From Bradyrhizobium sp. CB3481 (GTDB lineage Bacteria > Pseudomonadota > Alphaproteobacteria > Rhizobiales > Xanthobacteraceae): a stretch of 64,000 nucleotides of DNA. The position numbers were made by a program, and so were the translations under genes. This document shows, piece after piece, positions 19,244 to 31,699 of this stretch (its first letter is position 1; each line of letters starts with the position of its first letter). The notes beneath the pieces were generated by a model. It did not search any database, had not been told where the DNA came from, and saw nothing but the letters and a program-made list of their open reading frames with translations. Where the stretch lies: assembly GCF_029714305.1 (NCBI RefSeq), contig NZ_CP121647.1, positions 5,290,501-5,354,500 on the forward strand. The letters are read 5' to 3'.

Positions 19244-20442
19244 GTCAGCCCTCTAGTTATGAACTCAATAGCCGGTGTGTGATCGGTGCTTGGCCTTTTG
19301 TATTGCGCTCCGTCACCACACCTGCTTGCGGGTTCCAAATAAGCTCCGTTTCGTTGAACAAGGTCATCGGCATTGCACGGTCGTACCGGTCCGAATCCGG
19401 CGCACCCGGCTGAGCTCACCGCGCTCGAACCAATGAATGCTAATTGATACCCGGTCCGGAAGGACCTGCGGGCATTCTCAATTTAGACCCGCGGCCGCGT
19501 CCTTCTTGAGCTTTTTTTTGCCGGGTTTGCAGCGATGCTGCGCTTGGGTCCACATCGCGCAGGAAAGCGGCAAGACCTGTCGTCGGTCTTTAATTTTCGC
19601 ATCTCGCCAGGCGAGCGGCTGCTGATTGCTCCGATCGAGCGCAACGCGCGCACCGATGAACGGACGGTCATCATGTGTATGCTGATGAGGGCTGTCGACC
19701 TAAAACTCCGAAGCACGCTAGGATGCAGAAGGGCAAACGCTTACGTCTGCTCGTAGCTCCGGCACACGCGCGGCATCACGATCAATCGCGGAAAGCCTTT
19801 GAATTCTCGCAATCGCGTGCAGAATTTCACCCCTATTCGGGCCTGGTTAGGGGAGTTCCGTATTAGATCTGGTATATCCTCAGTCCATGACGCCTGAAAG
19901 TCTAATGCTCAGTCGTAGTGCTGGTCATCTATGGCAGAACTCCGCCCGATGCCATCCCGTCGACGCGTTGCTCGATGCCGATGGCCTTACTCGATTTCTT
20001 GACCCTTGTCGCGTAGGCTTGGTCAGATGACGTGGCCCGCACGGAATCGGGACTCGAGCCGGCTAGCATTGCAGCACTTAACGCCCCGTCGAGCGAGGGC
20101 CGCGACAAGCCCGAACGTCGTATTTTCTATCCGCGTCAGCTGGCACTGGTCGGGCCAGTGGGTGTGCCCGTGGCGATGTCGAGCTCCTCGGGTCGAGCTT
20201 GCTCCTCGGTATGGCTGCGCGAGCTGCCGTCCTCGCCAGATTGCTTTCCTAACCTACAACATAAACCCTCGCAGCGGACCTTTTTCCGCGTCTCCACGCC
20301 TGGAATCGAGAGATCGCGCGGATGCTGCTCGAAACAGCGGGATTCACAATTGTCACGTTGAGAATCCGTATTTATCGTAAAAATTGGCCGCCTAGTGTGA
20401 TCAAAGGCGGCGTCTATCGCGTGAAAGAGTTGAGGAGTATCT
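19244..20442. other. 1.2-kb gap upstream of eutB
   Basis: Divergent control region of the amidohydrolase and eutB genes plus about 800 bases of apparently decayed sequence. A ribosome-binding site (TGAGGAG) precedes eutB. No recognised gene. Confidence 0.4.
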
Positions 20443-21425
20443 ATGATCGATCTCGATATTATTCAGGGTGCGCGACGACGCATCAGCGGCCACGTACTCT
20501 CCACGCCGCTCGTACACTCGCCGGCTCTTTCTGCTCTTTGCGGCGTTACCGTGGGCTTGAAGCTTGAACATCATCAAACTACCGGAAGTTTCAAGTTGCG
20601 CGGTGCTATCAATGCGATCCTCCAGCTCACTGAAGCCGATCGGAGGCGCGGAGTGGTCGCAGTCTCGACCGGCAACCATGGTCGAGCGCTGTCTTATGCA
20701 GCTCGGTCGGTCGGTTCGCGCGCGACGATCTGCATGTCGCGGCTGGTGCCGGAGAACAAGATCTCGGAAATCCGCCTTCTCGGCGCGGACGTGCGAATCG
20801 TTGGCGGCTCGCAGGACGAAGCGCAGCAGGAGGTCGACCGCCTGGTGGCTGATGGGCTCGTATTGCTGCCCCCCTTCGATCATCCGGACATCGTTGCCGG
20901 ACAGGGGACCATCGGCCTTGAAATCGCTGAAGGGATGCCGGATGTCGCTACGGTGCTCATAGGTCTTTCCGGCGGCGGGTTGGCCGCGGGCGTCGCAGCA
21001 GCGGTCAAGGGCTTGCGGCCAAGTGTGAAGGTTATCGGGGTTTCCATGGAGCGGGGCGCGGCGATGAAGGCGAGCCTCGATGCCGGCAGGCCAGTGCAAG
21101 TGGAGGAATTTCTAAGCCTGGCCGACGCGCTCGGCGGTGGCATCGGCCTGGATAACAAGCTGACATTCCCCATGTGTCGAGCCCTGCTCGACGACGTCGT
21201 GCTTCTAAGCGAGAGTGAGATCGCGGCCGGCATTCGTCATGCTTACGAGCAAGAACGTGAAGTCATCGAGGGTGCGGGCGCGGTCGGTATCGCTGCGCTG
21301 CTCGCCCACAAGGTCGCTGGTTTGCGAGGGCCGGTAGCGGTCGTGCTCTCAGGCCGCAATATCGACATGGATCTACATCGCCGGGTCGTAAACGGCATAA
21401 GCAATCCTTTTGGCCAGGAGGTGTG

Positions 21426-21426
<1 letters not shown>
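20443..21426 (+). CDS. eutB: EutB-like threonine dehydratase-type enzyme
   Basis: A 327-residue fold-type II PLP enzyme of the threonine/serine dehydratase family, closest in layout to the hydroxyectoine-utilisation dehydratase EutB. The PLP lysine lies in GSFKLRGAIN (about residue 51), the cofactor phosphate loop in LSGGGLAAGV, and a substrate-binding Asn in STGNHGRAL. It lacks the ACT regulatory domain of biosynthetic IlvA. The start has TGAGGAG upstream. The stop overlaps the ATG of the next gene (TGATG), as expected for a eutB-eutC pair. The expected partner genes for ectoine ring opening (eutD/eutE) and transport (ehu) are not in the window, so the true substrate may be another hydroxy-amino acid. 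Confidence 0.82.
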
Positions 21427-24077
<2,651 letters not shown>

Positions 24078-25082
24078 GAACGCTCGGTCGGTATCGCGGC
24101 TCAATATGCCTCGGCGCTTGGCAAGACGGCAAATTGCCAAACGTTGGTGTCGCTGACGCTTGCGCGCGGCGAAGTGCCGGTGATGATCGCATTGCGTCTC
24201 TTCCTGCCAGAGAGCTGGACAAGCGACGCCGCACGCTTGAAGCGCGCCGGCGTACCGGTCGAATACCGGGCGTCACGATCCAAGCCAGAGATTGATCGCG
24301 CGATGGCAGCCGGCGTGTGCTTTGGTTGTGTGCTGGCGGACGCAGGATACGGCCTCAGCGCGCCGTTTCGACAAGGGCTCACGGCACGCGGGCTGGCCTG
24401 GGCCGTCGGCATCCCCCGTCACCAGAAGGTGTACCCGGTCGGCGTCAAGTTGATCTGGCCGGTCGCGATGCGCGGGCGTCCCCGCAAGCGGTACATTCCG
24501 GACATCCTGTCGCGGGCAGCCGAAGACATGCTCGCCGATGCCAAGTGGCAAACTGTGAGCTGGCGAACCGGGACCAAGGGTCGATTGAAAGCGCGTTTTG
24601 CCGCCGTTCGGGTGCGGATCGCCGATGGACCACCGCAGCGGATCAAGGATAAGGGCCAGCAGCATCTTCCCGGCGAGGAGGCCTGGCTGATCGGTGAACA
24701 CAGAACCTCAGGGGAGAAGAAATACTATCTCGCCAGTCTGCCGGCCGCGACAGATCTGCGCACACTAGCTGCCACGATCAAGGCGCGATGGATCTGCGAA
24801 CAGGCACATCAGCAGTTGAAAGAGGAACTCGGGCTTGATCACTTCGAGGGACGATCCTGGCAAGGTCTTCATCGTCACGCACTCATGACCATGATCGCGT
24901 ACGCCTTCTTGCAACACCGCCGCCTCGCACAAGCGGGGCGGAAAAAAAGAAACAACGGACCCCCGCCTCAGCCAAGCTTGCCGGCCGTACGTCACGCCAT
25001 CGTCGATCTCATTCTTCGACCGCCATCCCAGCGATGCCCATATTGCAGAGGACGAATCCGTGAAAAGCTGCAGCCCAAATAA
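24078..25082 (+). pseudogene. IS701-family transposase, N-terminus missing
   Basis: About 335 residues identical to the C-terminal part of the transposase at 45657-46892 except for a few changes (for example VCFGCV for VRFGCV and GEHRTS for GERRTS). Starts within ...ERSVGIAAQYASALGKTAN; the catalytic region around VLADAGYG and the later EELGLDHFEGRSW are kept, but the N-terminal part with the first catalytic Asp (VIDDTAVPKKG) is gone. Confidence 0.85.
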
Positions 25083-25100
25083 ATCTGCCAAAGTAGTGCT
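24078..25100 (+). mobile_element. IS701-family element, 5'-truncated
   Basis: Nearly identical to 45886-46908 of the complete IS701 copy (I see three base differences in the translated part), starting at the GCGAACGCTCGGTCGG junction. The right end GCCAAAGTAGTG is followed by CTAG, consistent with the YTAR-type four-base target of IS701. The left part was removed by the adjacent IS21-like insertion. Confidence 0.85.
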
Positions 25101-25104
25101 AGTA

Positions 25105-25442
25105 CCTCGCGATAATTGTGCAACGAGCACTCATTTGTGCCGAAGGCGGTGACGAGCAACCTCAAAAGGGCATCCCAAATACCGCCTAGCAAGAGCAGCG
25201 CCGAAGGGTGAGCAGCAGCTTGCCTTGGCGGCCAACAAAATATGGTGTTGCTGCTGCCACCGCTCAGCTGAACTGGCAGCCGCGCGCCGAAAGCTCACAA
25301 CTCAACGAGGTCCAATACGCGCTGAACACGGGTTTTAATCTCTTTCTCTGGTACGCGCTCTCTTCCTTGAGTTCAATCCGATAAGTATCGATAAACTGTC
25401 GAGCCCACGTCGTATATGGCGGTTGCCTGCTGAGGGACGCCA
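25105..25442. other. Gap without recognisable gene
   Basis: Between the IS701 remnant and the aminotransferase stop. No gene or convincing terminator seen. Confidence 0.4.
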
Positions 25443-26831
25443 TCAATTGACCGTCAGCTCATCCATTACTTGCTTCGTCGCTCGATACGCGAGATCAACA
25501 ATCTCGTCGATGTCACTTTCGGCTACGACGAGAGGCGGAGCGAACCCAAGGATGTCTCCATGCGGCATCGCCCGTGCGATCAGCCCTCGATCACGAGCGG
25601 CCTTCGAGATTCGAGGACCCACCTTGAGATCCGGATCGAACCGCCGCTTGGTCTGACGATCCGCAACGAACTCGACGGCGCCCAACAAGCCTACGCCTCG
25701 AATTTCGCCGACGATCTCCAACTGCGCAAACCGTTCCTTCAGACGCTTCTGGAAGTGTGAGCCGACGATCCTCGCGCGGTCGCTTAGGCGTTCCTTCTCG
25801 ACGATATCAAGCACTGCGTTAGCGGCAGCGGCCGCAATCGGATGGCCTGAATAGGTATAACCGTGCGAAAATGCTCCGACGCGATCGGCCGCATCCTCCA
25901 TGACCGAGTAGACTCTCTCGCCGACGATCGCTGCCGAGAGGGGCACGTAGCCTGATGTCAGACCTTTGGCGACCGTAACTAGATCTGGCTCCATGCCGTA
26001 TAGGGTACTGCCGAAGTCAGCGCCGGTTCGACCAAATCCGCAAATCACCTCGTCCGCAATTAGAAGGACGTCATAGCGTCTGAGCACCGCCTGAATTTCG
26101 CGCCAGTAACCGGCTGGAGGGGGCGTAATCCCGCCCGTGCCCAGCACCGGCTCAGCAATAAAAGCCCCGATTGTTTCCGGTCCCTCGCGCATGATCAGGT
26201 TCTCAAGTTCGGCTGCGCGCCGACGAGAAAAGGCCTCTTCCGTCTCGCCTCGCTCAGCGCCCCAATAGTGATGCGGTGTTCCTGTATGCAAAATCCCCGA
26301 AAAGGGAAGGTCCATATGATCATGGTAAAAGGACATGCCAGTCATCGAACCGGAAATGACTGAGCAGCCATGATAGCCTCGCTCGCGCGAGATAATCTTC
26401 TTCTTCTTAGGCTGACCACGCAGATTGTTGTAGTACCATACAAGCTTAGCCTGAGTTTCGTTAGCGTCCGATCCGGACAAACCGAAGAATACTTTGCTCG
26501 GCTTGCCGGGCGCCATTCTTACGAGACGACCCGACAGGATCGCCAACTCTTCGGTCGTGTGCGCCGCATATGTGTGATAATATGCGAGCTTATAGGCCTG
26601 CCGCGCGATGGCCTCAGCCACTTCAGTCCGGCCGTATCCAATGTTTACACAGTAGAGGCCAGCAAAGCCGTCGATGTAACTATGTCCTTGCGTATCTTCG
26701 ATGCGGATGCCTTTGCCCCCAGCGACGATCGTCGGATCACCAATCTTACCAGTGGCGAATTCCTTGAGCTGGGTAAAAGGATGCAGAACACTCGCACGAT
26801 CGAGCTCGGCAATGGTCTTAATATCAGTCAT
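25443..26831 (-). CDS. Class III aminotransferase (putrescine/omega-amino acid type)
   Basis: A 462-residue PLP-dependent class III aminotransferase. Visible are the N-terminal HPFTQLKEF, the GSDANETQAKLVWYYNN segment, RGYHGCSVISGSMTG, the conserved DEVICGFGRTG, and the PLP lysine in TVAKGLTSGYVPLSA. This layout is that of pyruvate-dependent omega-transaminases such as SpuC/YhxA-type enzymes that convert putrescine or similar diamines to aldehydes. AGGAG sits before the start, and the gene begins only ten bases after the stop of the dehydrogenase gene, so the two form an operon. With GabD next door the inferred route is diamine to amino-aldehyde to acid, feeding succinate. Confidence 0.88.
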   Translation of the reverse strand: MTDIKTIAELDRASVLHPFTQLKEFATGKIGDPTIVAGGKGIRIEDTQGHSYIDGFAGLYCVNIGYGRTEVAEAIARQAYKLAYYHTYAAHTTEELAILSGRLVRMAPGKPSKVFFGLSGSDANETQAKLVWYYNNLRGQPKKKKIISRERGYHGCSVISGSMTGMSFYHDHMDLPFSGILHTGTPHHYWGAERGETEEAFSRRRAAELENLIMREGPETIGAFIAEPVLGTGGITPPPAGYWREIQAVLRRYDVLLIADEVICGFGRTGADFGSTLYGMEPDLVTVAKGLTSGYVPLSAAIVGERVYSVMEDAADRVGAFSHGYTYSGHPIAAAAANAVLDIVEKERLSDRARIVGSHFQKRLKERFAQLEIVGEIRGVGLLGAVEFVADRQTKRRFDPDLKVGPRISKAARDRGLIARAMPHGDILGFAPPLVVAESDIDEIVDLAYRATKQVMDELTVN

Positions 26832-26841
26832 ATCGATTCTC

Positions 26842-28320
26842 CTAACCCGTTACATCGCCGAAGCAGACATATTTTAGTTCTGTATATTCCGCTAAGCCGT
26901 GCCGCGATCCTTCACGGCCGAGCCCAGACTGCTTCCAACCACCGAACGGAATAGGAGGCCCCGTAAACGAGGCCGTATTGACACCAACCATGCCGCACTC
27001 GATTTGCTCAGAAAGTCGAAGCGCTCGCCGCAAGCTGTCCGTATAGACGTAACCAGCCAAGCCCATTTCGTTAGCATTGGCTCGCGCAATAACCTCTTCC
27101 TCAGAGTCGAATGGCAGCACGGCGGCCACTGGCCCGAATGTTTCCTCACGCGCAATGAGCATGTCTTCTGTGACATCACTCAGCAGCGTTGGAAAAACAA
27201 AAGTCGGAGCTAGGCACTCGTCTTTTTTCGTGGAGATAAGCCGCGCCCCCTTAGCCACGGCATCATCGATTTGCACTCTGCACTTGTTGGCCACGGACAA
27301 TTTCGTCATTGGGCCAATATCTGTTGCAGGATCCAAGCCGTGACCGACCTGAAGTCTAGCCATTGCCGCCGCGAACGCCTCCACGAAGGCACCGCAGATG
27401 CCCCTCTGTACGTAGATGCGGTTAGCCGCCAAACAATCCTGACCCGACGTAGCAAACTTTGCGGCCACAGCTCCCTTGACAGCCTTGTCAAGATCGACGT
27501 CATCGAAGACGAGAAAGGGGGCATGCCCCCCCAGCTCGAGCGACACCTTCTTTACGGTCTGGGCCGCGCCCGCCAGAAGCAAGCAGCCAACTTGCGTAGA
27601 ACCCGTGAAGGAAAGAGCGCGTATTCTGTTATCGCGCAACAGAGGTGTCGAAAGCTCGATGGGGTCCCCCACAAGCACTTGAAGCACTCCGGGTGGGACG
27701 CCAGCCTCCACGGCCAATCTAGCCACGGCAAGCGCAGACAGTGGCGTCTCCGGAGCAGGTTTCACGATGATCGGACAGCCGGCTGCAAGAGCTGCCCCAG
27801 CCTTGCGCGTGATCATTGCGACAGGAAAATTCCACGGGGTGATCGCCGCCGCAACACCGATAGGTTGCATTCGCACCTGAAGTAGACTCCCAGGCTTGTG
27901 GCTTGGGATCGTCTCTCCGTATGCGCGCTCGCCTTCTGCAGCGAACCAATCGAGAAATCCAGCAGCGTAGGCGATTTCGTGGCGTGCCTCAGAAAGCGGC
28001 TTGCCCTGCTCGCTTGTCACCACGATGGCAAGTTCTTCTGAGTGGTCGAGCAACAATGATGCCCAGAACCTAAGGATGGCACCGCGCTTTGCCGGCAACA
28101 ATTGTCGCCATGCAACAAACGAACGTTCCGCTGCTGCGATCGCGAGAGCCATTTCCGCGGCACTGCAACGGGCAACATCAGCAATCTCGCCTCCTGTAGC
28201 CGGATCGACCACAACGTCTCTCTTGGAGCTCGCAATCCATCGACCATCGATGAGCGCGGCCCCCTCGACAAAATCGCGACGGCGGAGTTCTTTCAGATAT
28301 CTTGAAGCAAGACCGACCAT
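26842..28320 (-). CDS. gabD: NAD(P)-dependent succinate-semialdehyde dehydrogenase
   Basis: An aldehyde dehydrogenase of about 492 residues in the GabD class. Catalytic residues are visible: LELGGHAPFLVFDDVD (general-base Glu) and SGQDCLAANRIYVQ (nucleophile Cys), with the cofactor motif FTGSTQVG and the end PFGGWKQSGLGREGS. The start at 28320 (MVGLASRYLKELRR) has GGAG ten bases upstream; two upstream in-frame starts (28353 and a GTG at 28386) would add up to 22 residues. It is first in a minus-strand operon with the aminotransferase and diverges from an Lrp-type regulator 185 bases away, likely its controller. It would oxidise succinate or aminobutyraldehyde-type semialdehydes from polyamine or GABA breakdown. 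Confidence 0.9.
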   Translation of the reverse strand: MVGLASRYLKELRRRDFVEGAALIDGRWIASSKRDVVVDPATGGEIADVARCSAAEMALAIAAAERSFVAWRQLLPAKRGAILRFWASLLLDHSEELAIVVTSEQGKPLSEARHEIAYAAGFLDWFAAEGERAYGETIPSHKPGSLLQVRMQPIGVAAAITPWNFPVAMITRKAGAALAAGCPIIVKPAPETPLSALAVARLAVEAGVPPGVLQVLVGDPIELSTPLLRDNRIRALSFTGSTQVGCLLLAGAAQTVKKVSLELGGHAPFLVFDDVDLDKAVKGAVAAKFATSGQDCLAANRIYVQRGICGAFVEAFAAAMARLQVGHGLDPATDIGPMTKLSVANKCRVQIDDAVAKGARLISTKKDECLAPTFVFPTLLSDVTEDMLIAREETFGPVAAVLPFDSEEEVIARANANEMGLAGYVYTDSLRRALRLSEQIECGMVGVNTASFTGPPIPFGGWKQSGLGREGSRHGLAEYTELKYVCFGDVTG

Positions 28321-28504
28321 GTCCGGACTTCTCCGGGCAGTTCGAACGACCATTTGAAAGCCTCGCGGTGGCTTGTTGAAATCCACTGGGCATTCAGGAT
28401 ACTAATGTTGCAAACAGATTTTTTGCGTCGCATTTCGCTGTCGTTCCCAGGGTTTTCTGCACCACAGCAGCAATTTACGACGGAATTCACCTGGAGCCCC
28501 GATT

Positions 28505-28981
28505 ATGCAATACGACCGAATAGACGCCCGGATCCTGGAAATCGTGCAAAAGAACAACCGTCTGACATCCGAGGTAATTGGCGAACTAGCTGGACTCTCT
28601 GCTACCGCGTGTCAGCGACGCCTGAAGAGGCTTCGTTCGGAAGGCATCATCGAGGCCGACGTTTCGATCGTTTCGGCGAAGGCGGTAGGAAGGCCTATTC
28701 AAATGCTGGTGCTAGTAACTCTTGAGCGCGAGCGTTCAGACATAATCGATAAATTCAAGAAGGCGATCAAATCATCAGCTGAGGTCGTCAATGGATTCTA
28801 CGTCACCGGTGACGCTGACTTTGTCCTTTACATTACCGCGCGAGACATGGAAGAGTATGAGCAATTCACTCGCCGCTTCTTCTATGAGAACGCGGACATC
28901 AAGGGGTTCAAGACAATGGTCATCATGGACCGCGTAAAGGCGGGTTTTGCAATTCCAATAGAGCTACCGAACGAAAATTGA
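28505..28981 (+). CDS. Lrp/AsnC family transcriptional regulator
   Basis: A 158-residue regulator: the N-terminal winged helix-turn-helix (DARILEIVQKNNRLTSEVIG, AGLSATACQRRLKRL) is followed by the RAM/AsnC ligand-binding domain (VLVTLERERSDII, GFYVTGDADFVLYITARDM). Length is standard. GGAG lies eight bases before the ATG. Divergent from gabD, with a 185-base intergenic region where it probably binds. The family senses amino acids or related metabolites; here perhaps a product of polyamine breakdown. Decayed copies of this gene occur at 1-134 and 15373-15560, and this intact copy heads a decayed MFS-trpG pair. Confidence 0.92.
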   Translation: MQYDRIDARILEIVQKNNRLTSEVIGELAGLSATACQRRLKRLRSEGIIEADVSIVSAKAVGRPIQMLVLVTLERERSDIIDKFKKAIKSSAEVVNGFYVTGDADFVLYITARDMEEYEQFTRRFFYENADIKGFKTMVIMDRVKAGFAIPIELPNEN

Positions 28982-29315
28982 CCAGACAGCAGCGTCTCAC
29001 GCCGCTGATCCTTGCGCTTGTGCTTCGCGTCCGGCGCATTCTCAGCTTGTTCGAGGGCTATTGAGAGCTCAAGTGCCTTCCGGTCTATTGCGGGTGGGCA
29101 CGGCAAGATCCCAGAAGCGTTGATGCCGCGAATGCATGGTAGAGCTTGCGCGGCACCTCAATTCCGAAAGTGGCGCGACGTGACGCCGCGCAGATAGACG
29201 TACGCGAAGCGGACGAGGTTGGGAGAGCGCTTGTCCACTTGCTGGCAGTAAGCTCTCGCGGACCAATCGCTGCCTGGGTTCGCCATCCAGCTCTTGCCGG
29301 GACGCAGGAGCCAAC
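28982..29315. other. Spacer between Lrp and MFS pseudogene
   Basis: No gene. Related to 135-588 with several indels. Ends with GCAGGAGCCAAC, a good ribosome-binding site for the MFS reading frame that follows. Confidence 0.5.
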
Positions 29316-30126
29316 ATGATCGATCCGCCTAAGCCTAAGATAGTCAGTGCTGAGGCATCATTGCGCCGCTGCGCTATGTCACCTTTCGGCGCACCTGGCT
29401 GGCGAGCCCGCTCTCCAATCTAGGCATCCTGATTCAAGGCGTCGGCGCGGCCTAGGCAATGACGCAGATGACCACGTCGGCCGGCGAGGTCGCGCTGGTG
29501 CAGACGGCTCTGATGCTCCCAGTTGTGCTGATCTCAATGCCGGCCGGTGCCATCGCCGACATGCATGATCGGCGCCTCGTGGCTCTGGTTTCACTCACCG
29601 TCTCCCTTGCTGGAGCTAGCGCGCTGACAACGGTCGCCTGTCTCGGTCTGATCACGCCGGACTTGTTGCTCGCGATGTATCTTGTGATCGGCAGCGGTAT
29701 GGCGCTGATGGGACCGGCCTGGCAATCTTCGGTCAGCGAGCAGGTGCCCGCGGCGGCGCTGCCGTCCGCGATCGCGCTCAACGGGATCAGCCGCAATATT
29801 GCGCAAAGCGTGGGGCCGGCAATCGGAGGTTTCGTTGTGGCGGCGGCAAGTGCAGTTGCCGCGTTCGCGCTCAACGCGTTGCTCTATCTTCCGCTGATGG
29901 TCGCGCTGTTCCAGTGGCAGCGCATCTCCGAACCCACGCGACTGCCGCCAGAAAAGCTCAGCGCGCCATCATCTCGGGCGTCCGCTACATCAGCAATTCG
30001 CCATCGATCAAGATCGTGCTGATCGCACCATCGTGACCGAAGTAATTGGCGGCGCCATCTTGGCGCTGATGCCGCTCGTAGTGCGCGACCTCCTGCATGC
30101 CGGTGCCCGGACCTATGGCATCATGA
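29316..30126 (+). pseudogene. MFS transporter pseudogene (second copy)
   Basis: Closely similar at DNA level to 589-1400 of the intact MFS gene. Disabled by a one-base deletion after MIDPPKPKIVSA, a TGG-to-TAG change before MTQMTTSAG, and a deletion in the stretch encoding KLSRAIIS. After PLVVRDLLHAGARTYGIM the sequence jumps straight into the trpG-like gene, so about 1.2 kb (the MFS C-terminal half, spacer and trpG start) is deleted relative to copy one. Confidence 0.85.
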
Positions 30127-30642
30127 TTGCCCGCTATTTCCGTAGACTGGGTGAAGCAATCCGGAACGACGCGATCAGCATCAATGATCTTGTTTGCCTT
30201 ACGTCGCGTGCAGTGGTCATACCCCCGCCCTCCACTCCAATTGAGGCCGGAATGTCCACGGCGGTCGTCCGCGAGCTCTCGGGCCGCATCAATTCTTGAC
30301 ATCTGCCTTTGGCACCAGTGTATCGGGAGCGTGTTTGGCGGACGCGTGGCGTGCGCACATAGCGCTATGCTCGGTCAGTTCTCACATTTATTGCATGAGC
30401 GCCGAGGCCTGTTCGAAGAACTCCCGTCCCCACTTTGCGTTAGTCCCGATCTTGTTGTTGAGTCGATTAGCTATGCGCGGTCCATCTCACGGTGATCGGC
30501 GCGTTCGGACGAGGCGAAATCATGCCTCGCACATTGCCACCAACCAACGCATGGCGTGCAGTTCCATCCGGAATCGATATTGACCCCTACAAGGGCACGT
30601 GCTGCTTATGAACTTGTTGCGTCTCTCAGACTAATGACTGTA
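30127..30642 (+). pseudogene. TrpG/PabA amidotransferase pseudogene (second copy)
   Basis: Starts at the deletion joint with ARYFRRLGEAIRNDA and SRAVVIPPPSTPIEAG (SPGPYTP in copy one). It then reads WHQCIGSVFGGRVACAH in another frame, where the expected GHQ region loses its Gly, and finally VQFHPESILTPTRARAAYEL with the catalytic His-Glu intact. Multiple frameshifts and the missing N-terminus make it non-functional. It is not interrupted by the IS that splits copy one. Confidence 0.75.
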
Positions 30643-31589
30643 AGCATCGGAGACCACCTCCGCAGTAACTCACGAAAGCCAATCCCGGCTGCCTTGCGTG
30701 TCCCAAGGCGCACGCGTCGCGGCCAATTATGCAACATGTCGGCGTCTGCAGCGCGGCACCCGAACACCCGGAGCGAGACAATTACGAGTTCTCGGCTACT
30801 GACAGCGCCTCTCCGTCCTGGCGACGCAGAATGAACGTGGGTTCCTCATCACGTCTCGAAAATCACAAGCCCCAGCGGCACACAGCGTGATATGGATGAG
30901 TTGTTTACAACAAGCGCATCAATTTCCCGCCGTGCCCTCTCGGTGTCAAGCGACGTCCGGATTTAACCCCGCGACGACATGAGGAAGTTACCCCGTCGTT
31001 TTGCAGGAGATATGATCCGCACGTCCAAGCCAAGGCGGCAGAGCTCCGAGACATTGTTTTCCGGGGCCAGCAGCGGCATGCAGACCGTTGCGCAGGACCC
31101 ACCGCGCGGGCTGGATGAGAAAGCGTCCGGCCATGATTGCTAGGAGGCGGCCACAACTACCCGCGGCCGCGCGGCTTCGGTTTGCTTGAGAATGGCGTTG
31201 GTCACACGCAGCTTGAAGATACCGGACTTTCGGAATGCTCGAGCTTCAGTTCTACCGGTACGCAGCTATCGAACCAGAGATAAATAGCTCGGCACGAGCT
31301 CGCCGGACAAATGATCCGTTGCAGGATGATTCGCGCGCCCAGATCAGTGTGTTTCTAAGTGCGCCGCTCGCGTTCCGGCGATCTGGCGGATTACGTCCAG
31401 CGCGTGTTGCCTTACAGAGTGTTGGAAACGCAAACAGAATGAGGATCGCTGATCACACGATGCAATGTGCGCGCCAGAAGCAATGCTTTGCCATTCGGGC
31501 TTTCCTGAAACCAGCATGCAATTAGAGACCTGCTTCGTGCATTGAGCCTCATTCGGCGAGCCAAAAGCAAAAAGGAGGTGTGTTGGGCA
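30643..31589. other. 950-base gap without recognisable gene
   Basis: Scattered short frames. A minus-strand stretch reading FKLRVTNAILKQTEAARPRV (about 31160-31230) looks like former coding sequence but I cannot place it. Confidence 0.35.
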
Positions 31590-31636
31590 TATTAAAAAAG
31601 ATTTCGGGAAGGTCCCCCGGGGTCATGCCGGGGGCC
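31590..31636 (-). terminator. Rho-independent terminator of porin gene
   Basis: On the minus strand GGCCCCCGG pairs with CCGGGGGACC (one bulged A) around a short loop, and a CTTTTTT run follows about ten bases later. It lies some 65 bases after the porin stop. Confidence 0.65.
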
Positions 31637-31699
31637 CATGTTAATGAAGGTTGAACTTTATGATGTAGTCTTTACTGTTTTGCGTTGGCTGACAGAGAC

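Noticed and set aside
30905..31230. Possible fragment of a regulator or enzyme on the minus strand
   Set aside because: The stretch FKLRVTNAILKQTEAARPRV looks coding but I could not match it to a family; left as unassigned gap.
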